Translations under genes and position numbers: made by a program
Notes under the pieces: generated by a model
Told to the model about the DNA's origin: nothing
Database searches by the model: none
The model's input: only the letters and a program-made list of their open reading frames with translations
Part shown: positions 4,080 to 7,852 of the stretch, in pieces
Numbering within the stretch: the stretch's first letter is position 1
How the letters are laid out: the number at the start of each line of letters is the position of its first letter
Assembly: GCA_009787745.1 (NCBI GenBank)
Contig: WQST01000019.1
Coordinates: 12,771 to 20,622, forward strand
DNA length: 7,852 bases
Direction: 5' to 3'
Source of the DNA: Lachnospiraceae bacterium
GTDB taxonomy: Bacteria; Bacillota; Clostridia; Lachnospirales; Lachnospiraceae

Positions 4080-6250
4080 GCGCTTTCACTCAAATATAGG
4101 CTAACGCGGTTTTGGATGATAGCCGCGACCGCCTCGGCAGTTTGGATGCCGGAAAAATATTTCTCAGATTCGGAAATGATTATATTGATGATTTCGCCGT
4201 ATTCATGCGAACTTTCTTGGCTTACGGACTCAATCAGCGCCATGATTTTTTGAATATCATTATCAGTTGGCTTACTTATTTGTGTAGTTACGCCATTTAC
4301 AGTCCTCGCCATTTCTCTCTCAGTATAACGGAAGATGTCCGCATGTTTTCTGAGTGCTTTGATGGTGATGGGGAAACCTCTTTCATAGTTCGCACCCGTA
4401 TTGGATTTTAAGTATTCATTATTCATCAAGAGGTGCTTAATATATTGAAACGCCCCCTCCTTTTCTTCCGAAAGCGCGGAAATTGCGAAGCGGTTAAGAA
4501 AGGTGACGGTTGAACCAAAAGACCCGTCCTTTACCGGAAAACCTTTGAAAGTAATTTCGGCATTGAAATAATAATCCTGCAATGTTGTGATACTATCATG
4601 ACCAAAACCAAATAGTATATAAGGCATCAGAAGTCGCCTGCCTTCCGAGTAATCATCAGCAAATTCATGGTCGTTACTAAGATCCATATTTACCGGGCGG
4701 TATTTATCCATGCTTCTTAAAAGTGCATAAAATTCCGGGGTTTCAAAATTACATGTTCCGTTTTCTTTGTCGATATAATCAAAAATCAAAGTACTTAAGA
4801 AAAATTCTAAGTTAGCGGAAATAGGAATTGCATCTGCCGGCTTTTGCGCGACATACTCCTCAAATTCTTCCCATGTCCAGCCCATCTGAATTCCAACATC
4901 AGCGGCTTTCCCCACTAAGGTTTGGATATAGAACAAACTTGATATCGTGTACAGACGACCGTCCGTTTCTAATATTTTAAGCAGATTCTCAACATAGTTA
5001 TTCCGGCTTATTTCGTTATCCCGATCGATATACTCATAAAGGTCAGCAAATAACCCTTTTTGAATATAGTTACTGATTGGCATAACGGAATCAAGATGAA
5101 AAATGTCGGCGGACTTTCCCGAAATCAAATCAATATTAAAAGCGTTTAAAGCATCATCATAATTAACCGTATCACTATTCAGGTATGACTTTACCTCAAT
5201 ACGGTACTCAGAACTTTCCTTATTAAAATTAAAAACTGTTTCCTTAATAAAATCTGTCTCTTCCGGTGTGGCAAGAACCAAGGTTTTTTTATCAGTATCG
5301 GGAGGTATATTAGTTTTCATATATTTTATCAGATTAACATTTTGCTGATCTGACATTTCAAGGGCAAAGATGCTGTCATTAGAAAATAATATGTACGGTG
5401 AAGAATTTGCGTTGATTTCGGCTAACAGCTCACTCGTCCCCGCTTTCAGGTTAAGGCCGGATACCTTGTCGTCCTCAACGCGAAGAATATCATATTCCAA
5501 AGCACCGCGCAAAAAGAAAACAGACCAACGCTTTGTGTCATCGTAGGATTCAATTTCAAACTCTTCATCATATTTCATATCTTTGACATTCACAGTTCGG
5601 AAAACCGGGATACTGTTAACGGAACCTTGCTTACTTTGCAAAACAGCAATCTTATCACTTGGAAGTCTTATCATAGCGGTAGTTTTATATTGGTTATCGT
5701 TTGATATATCAAAAACCGGCTTCCCGCTTTCGTCAAATACACCGTAAAAACTTTGTGAATTAAGTGACATTACCCCTAAGCCGATAAATATATATCCATT
5801 ATCGTCAACAATCAGATTTGCGCCCTCAAAGAAATCGTCCTTTACATCAGGTACAATGTCCTTTAAATGATTTCCGGTGTGGTCATATGAACTTAAGGTT
5901 AGTTCGTTAGTTATAAAGGTTCTGCTTAGTATCCGGATTGCATCATCATTTACATAAGCGGCAATGGTACTTTTTTCATCTGTATGCTTTATTTTGAACT
6001 CGTTTTTGAGAATCCCACTCAAATCAAAAGTAACGACTTTGACATCGTTTCCCAACTCAGAAAGTCCTACCAAAATTAATTCCGTGTCGGTTTCTGCAAA
6101 TGATAAAATTGAACGCAACTTAATTCGGGATGCCGTTTCTTCCGAACTGAAATAGATTTTTTTATCTTCTTCCGCGCTTTTTTTATTACAAACTGTTAAA
6201 GATGCTATCAAGATAAATACTATTGAAAAGTAAAATATTTTTTTATTCAT
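4073..6250 (-). CDS. Lipoprotein: propeller-like N-terminal half fused to ABC extracellular solute-binding domain
   Basis: The 725-residue product begins with a lipoprotein signal: MNKKIF, a hydrophobic core to about residue 18, and Leu-Thr-Val-Cys with Cys21 as the lipid-bearing residue (Val at -1 is unusual). Residues about 35-310 are beta-rich with repeated strand-turn patterns ('FDLSGILKNEFKI', 'YDHTGNHLKDI', 'FDESGKPVFDI'), suggesting a beta-propeller. Residues about 322-725 resemble family 1 extracellular solute-binding proteins: 'TLVLATPEE', 'ISGKSADIFHLDS' (376-388), 'KGLFADLYEYID' (398-409), and a C-terminal 'AEAVAAIIQNRVSLYLSE'. Such domains capture sugars or oligosaccharides for ABC importers. 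No permease or ATPase is nearby, so it is an orphan; sensing rather than uptake is possible. The start at 6250 follows AGGA with a 6-nt spacer; an in-frame start at 6301 would spoil the signal peptide. The solute-binding half is a firmer assignment than the propeller. Confidence 0.82.
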   Translation of the reverse strand: MNKKIFYFSIVFILIASLTVCNKKSAEEDKKIYFSSEETASRIKLRSILSFAETDTELILVGLSELGNDVKVVTFDLSGILKNEFKIKHTDEKSTIAAYVNDDAIRILSRTFITNELTLSSYDHTGNHLKDIVPDVKDDFFEGANLIVDDNGYIFIGLGVMSLNSQSFYGVFDESGKPVFDISNDNQYKTTAMIRLPSDKIAVLQSKQGSVNSIPVFRTVNVKDMKYDEEFEIESYDDTKRWSVFFLRGALEYDILRVEDDKVSGLNLKAGTSELLAEINANSSPYILFSNDSIFALEMSDQQNVNLIKYMKTNIPPDTDKKTLVLATPEETDFIKETVFNFNKESSEYRIEVKSYLNSDTVNYDDALNAFNIDLISGKSADIFHLDSVMPISNYIQKGLFADLYEYIDRDNEISRNNYVENLLKILETDGRLYTISSLFYIQTLVGKAADVGIQMGWTWEEFEEYVAQKPADAIPISANLEFFLSTLIFDYIDKENGTCNFETPEFYALLRSMDKYRPVNMDLSNDHEFADDYSEGRRLLMPYILFGFGHDSITTLQDYYFNAEITFKGFPVKDGSFGSTVTFLNRFAISALSEEKEGAFQYIKHLLMNNEYLKSNTGANYERGFPITIKALRKHADIFRYTEREMARTVNGVTTQISKPTDNDIQKIMALIESVSQESSHEYGEIINIIISESEKYFSGIQTAEAVAAIIQNRVSLYLSESAE

Positions 6251-6291
6251 TTTTAATCCTGCCTTTAAATTTAAGGGATTCTCAAAAATGA

Positions 6292-6320
6292 ATATTACCA
6301 TATATTGGTAATTGTTACAA
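6292..6320 (-). promoter_or_regulatory. Predicted promoter of the solute-binding lipoprotein gene
   Basis: On the minus strand TTGTAA (6320-6315) is followed by a 17-nt spacer and TAATAT (6297-6292). The predicted start, near 6285, gives a leader of about 35 nt before the ATG at 6250. Both hexamers deviate from consensus, which fits a regulated promoter. Confidence 0.4.
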
Positions 6321-6321
6321 T
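6294..6321. promoter_or_regulatory. Two adjacent palindromes overlapping the lipoprotein promoter (candidate operators)
   Basis: ATTACCA (6294-6300) and TGGTAAT (6306-6312) are perfect 7-bp inverted arms around a 5-nt TATAT centre. ATTGT and ACAAT flank a central T at 6311-6321. The first covers the spacer and -10, the second the -35, as expected for repressor sites. No regulator gene is in the window. Confidence 0.4.
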
Positions 6322-6361
6322 GGCAAATTCCATAAACCTTATCTTGTTCAAAACATTAATA

Positions 6362-7009
6362 TTACAAACATAAAAAATAAGTAAGCAACAAAATCCCATC
6401 CACTAAAACATCATCCGCCGGCGGGAAGCACATTCGTTCAGGATGCCATTGTACTCCTATTATAGGCAGCGCATTATGACTTAATGCTTCCACCACCCCG
6501 TCTTCGGCGAATTGCGTATAAACAATTTTTCTTCCGGGCATCCCGCAACCCTGATGATGAGCGCTGTTGACATGGAATGTTTTCCCATATAACTTCGCCA
6601 GAACAGAGTCGTCGTGAGCGCGTGTAATATGTGCTTGATCTTCACCCGGATCGGTAAGGTATTCATGTGCATGACAGCAAGACAAATGCTGGATAATATC
6701 GCCGCCGAAATATACATTAATTAATTGCATTCCTTTACAAATACCCAAAATAGGCTTTCGGTGTTGGATAAATGCTTTTAAAATCTGTAATTGCAACCGA
6801 TCTAAATGAGGGTCAATATTTCTCGAACCTTCATTTAACTGCCGAAACAAAATCGGATCAATATCATCGCCGCCCGGTAATACCAAAACGTCATAATCAT
6901 CGGGGTCAGGCACATGCAATGATGTAATAGGATGAGCTTTTAATGATGTGAAAGCCTTTTCATATCGTTTAGTATACTCAGAGACTCCGGCGATTAAGAT
7001 TTTTTTCAT
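6362..7009 (-). CDS. Peptidase C26 / gamma-glutamyl-gamma-aminobutyrate hydrolase family (class-I glutamine amidotransferase fold)
   Basis: Family members such as PuuD hydrolyse gamma-glutamyl amide bonds in the cytoplasm. The 215-residue product is slightly shorter than the usual 230-255. It has 'VLVLPGGDDIDP' at 41-52 and the nucleophile elbow 'ILGICKGMQLIN' at 87-98 (Cys91). It also has 'FGGDIIQHL' at 101-109, 'HVNSAHHQ' at 146-153 and the catalytic 'GVQWHPE' at 185-191 (His189, Glu191). The triad is therefore intact. The start at 7009 (MKKILIAG) follows GTGAGGA with a short A-rich spacer; the in-frame extension to 7051 lacks support. The N-terminus is shortened compared with PuuD, which usually has a longer opening segment. 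The solute-binding gene lies 111 nt downstream on the same strand but has its own promoter, so no functional link is implied. The substrate (gamma-glutamyl-GABA, other gamma-glutamyl amides or folate polyglutamate-like) cannot be told. Confidence 0.9.
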   Translation of the reverse strand: MKKILIAGVSEYTKRYEKAFTSLKAHPITSLHVPDPDDYDVLVLPGGDDIDPILFRQLNEGSRNIDPHLDRLQLQILKAFIQHRKPILGICKGMQLINVYFGGDIIQHLSCCHAHEYLTDPGEDQAHITRAHDDSVLAKLYGKTFHVNSAHHQGCGMPGRKIVYTQFAEDGVVEALSHNALPIIGVQWHPERMCFPPADDVLVDGILLLTYFLCL

Positions 7010-7070
7010 TTTTTCCTCACGATAACTTTGCACTAACCAAATTACTTGCAATACTCACACAGTAAATAAT

Positions 7071-7084
7071 ATATTATATAATAT
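7071..7084. repeat. AT-only 14-bp palindrome in the divergent intergenic region
   Basis: ATATTATATAATAT is a perfect 14-bp palindrome containing TATAAT on both strands (7077-7082 on +, 7078-7073 on -), between the divergent peptidase C26 and ispF genes. A weak CTCACA (7054-7059) lies 17 nt before the + strand hexamer. It may supply a -10 box for either gene; I see no convincing -35 box on the minus strand. Confidence 0.3.
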
Positions 7085-7111
7085 GTATAAGAGCATGTTG
7101 CTGTTCACATA

Positions 7112-7140
7112 TTGTATTTTTACCAACCTTCGGTTATAAT
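7112..7140 (+). promoter_or_regulatory. Predicted promoter of the ispF-cysE operon
   Basis: TTGTAT (7112-7117) is followed by a 17-nt spacer and a perfect TATAAT (7135-7140). The predicted start near 7147 gives a leader of about 42 nt. A further TATAAT at 7165-7170 has no good -35 partner. Confidence 0.55.
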
Positions 7141-7188
7141 GTTAGGGTTACTGTTAAAGTGTTTTATAATCGACAAATTGAGGTGAAA

Positions 7189-7737
7189 ATGCGTATCGGA
7201 ATGGGTTATGATGTTCATAAATTGGTTTCAGACCGTGATTTAATTATCGGCGGCGTTAAAATTCCTTTTGCGAAGGGCCTGCTTGGTCATTCAGATGCTG
7301 ATGTCCTGACCCATGCCATTATGGATTCATTATTAGGCGCCGCCGCGCTCGGCGATATCGGCACTCATTTTCCTGATAACGACCCCGCATATAAAGGCAT
7401 ATCCTCTCTGAGACTTTTGGAAAAAGTCGCTGAAATCCTAGAAGATAACCTTTTTTTCATCGAAAATATTGACGCCACAATTATTGCGCAGGCTCCCCAA
7501 ATGCGTCCATATATTGACACTATGCGCTCTAATATCGCCGCAACCCTTAAAATCGAAATCTCACAAATAAATATCAAAGCAACCACCGAAGAAGGTTTAG
7601 GCTTCACAGGAAACGGCGAAGGTATTTCCGCGCAAGCAATCACTCTATTGACTGCGCCGGTCAACTTAAGTGCCGAAGATGTAACCCCTTCGTCACCCTG
7701 TGCTACCTGCGGCGGTTGCCCCAAAAATAAGGATTAG
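7189..7737 (+). CDS. ispF: 2-C-methyl-D-erythritol 2,4-cyclodiphosphate synthase with Cys-rich tail
   Basis: IspF converts CDP-methylerythritol 2-phosphate to the 2,4-cyclodiphosphate with release of CMP, in the MEP route to isoprenoids; it is a cytosolic homotrimer. Metal ligands are present: Asp8 and His10 in 'GMGYDVHKL' and His42 in 'GHSDADVLTHAIMD' (33-46). 'ALGDIGTHFPDNDP' lies at 53-66, 'IDATIIAQAPQMRPYI' at 94-109 and the substrate loop 'ATTEEGLGFTGNGEGISAQA' at 131-150. The family normally ends shortly after this, near residue 157. This protein runs on to 182 with a polar segment and a C-x2-C-x2-C cluster (Cys171, Cys174, Cys177) before a Lys-Asn-Lys-Asp end. The start at 7189 follows GAGGTG; the in-frame GTG at 7159 lies in the leader. 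The cysE start is 4 nt after its stop, so the two form an operon. Core assignment is secure; the tail's role is unknown. Confidence 0.95.
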   Translation: MRIGMGYDVHKLVSDRDLIIGGVKIPFAKGLLGHSDADVLTHAIMDSLLGAAALGDIGTHFPDNDPAYKGISSLRLLEKVAEILEDNLFFIENIDATIIAQAPQMRPYIDTMRSNIAATLKIEISQINIKATTEEGLGFTGNGEGISAQAITLLTAPVNLSAEDVTPSSPCATCGGCPKNKD

Positions 7738-7741
7738 TACC

Positions 7742-7852
7742 ATGCCCCTCTTCGCCCGTATAAAAGAAGAAATAATCATCATAAAGCAACGCGACCCCGC
7801 CATCCACTCAAGCTTGGAAGTCCTTCTGTACCCAAGCTTCAAAGCCATGCTC
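7742..7852 (+). CDS. cysE: Serine O-acetyltransferase, N-terminal fragment (cut by the window end)
   Basis: CysE/SAT acetylates L-serine with acetyl-CoA, the first committed step of cysteine synthesis. Thirty-seven codons are visible without a stop before the window edge. They match the N-terminal helical region of short Gram-positive CysE/EpsC proteins: an 'RIKEEI' helix, 'RDPAIHSSLEVLLYPSFKA' near residues 17-35, corresponding to the family's Arg-Asp-Pro-Ala ... Leu-Glu-Val-Leu-Leu-x-Tyr-Pro pattern (here one residue shorter before Tyr-Pro). The catalytic left-handed beta-helix lies beyond the window. The ATG at 7742 follows AAGGA (7729-7733) with an 8-nt spacer, inside the end of ispF, so translation is probably coupled. 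The ispF-cysE order is familiar in Bacillota. Confidence 0.85.
   Translation, partial: MPLFARIKEEIIIIKQRDPAIHSSLEVLLYPSFKAML

Noticed and set aside
4112..4411. Plus-strand open frame opposite the solute-binding domain
   Set aside because: It is a shadow of the conserved minus-strand C-terminus and has no Shine-Dalgarno sequence.
7810..7839. Inverted repeat AAGCTTGG/CCAAGCTT in the cysE start region
   Set aside because: It lies in codons of the conserved CysE N-terminus, with a weak 8-bp stem and no T-run; most likely coincidental.

Overview
The window looks like chromosomal DNA of a low-to-moderate GC Gram-positive bacterium, most likely a Bacillota member of the Clostridia type. Reasons: strong Shine-Dalgarno sequences (AAGGAGG, AGGAGG), a TTG start codon, clear TTGACA/TATAAT promoters, a holA gene and a DUF1653 protein of the clostridial kind, the MEP isoprenoid pathway gene ispF followed directly by cysE, and a lipoprotein solute-binding protein. 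The lineage is inferred; no rRNA or other taxonomic marker is present.

Layout, left to right. Positions 2-244 hold the 3' end of an unrecognised + strand gene with an Ala/Pro-rich tail. Positions 245-351 hold a densely structured non-coding element: two hairpins enclosed by an 11-bp outer stem, then a third hairpin. A possible 10-codon leader ORF (381-413) overlaps the TTG start of holA (410-1396, DNA polymerase III delta). A near-consensus promoter overlapping the holA stop drives a DUF1653 protein (1446-1997), followed by a cytosolic 5'-nucleotidase (2043-2948). Three minus-strand genes converge on it: a diacylglycerol/lipid kinase (3958-3017), a large orphan lipoprotein joining a propeller-like half to an ABC solute-binding half (6250-4073), and a class-I glutamine amidotransferase-like peptidase C26 (7009-6362). 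From the divergent intergenic region at 7010-7188, ispF (7189-7737) and a truncated cysE (7742 to the window end) run on the + strand as a tight operon.

Most of the genes are ordinary housekeeping or peripheral metabolism: replication clamp loading, nucleotide dephosphorylation, lipid phosphorylation, gamma-glutamyl hydrolysis, isoprenoid precursor synthesis and cysteine synthesis. No defence system, CRISPR array, integrase, transposase, tRNA or rRNA was found. The points most worth a second look are the three-way-junction element and leader ORF ahead of holA, the CxxCxxC tail on IspF, the orphan propeller/solute-binding lipoprotein with palindromes on its promoter, and the palindrome and strong hairpin ahead of the lipid kinase. 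No stretch above 300 bases lacks a gene; the longest gaps are 245-409 and 7010-7188.
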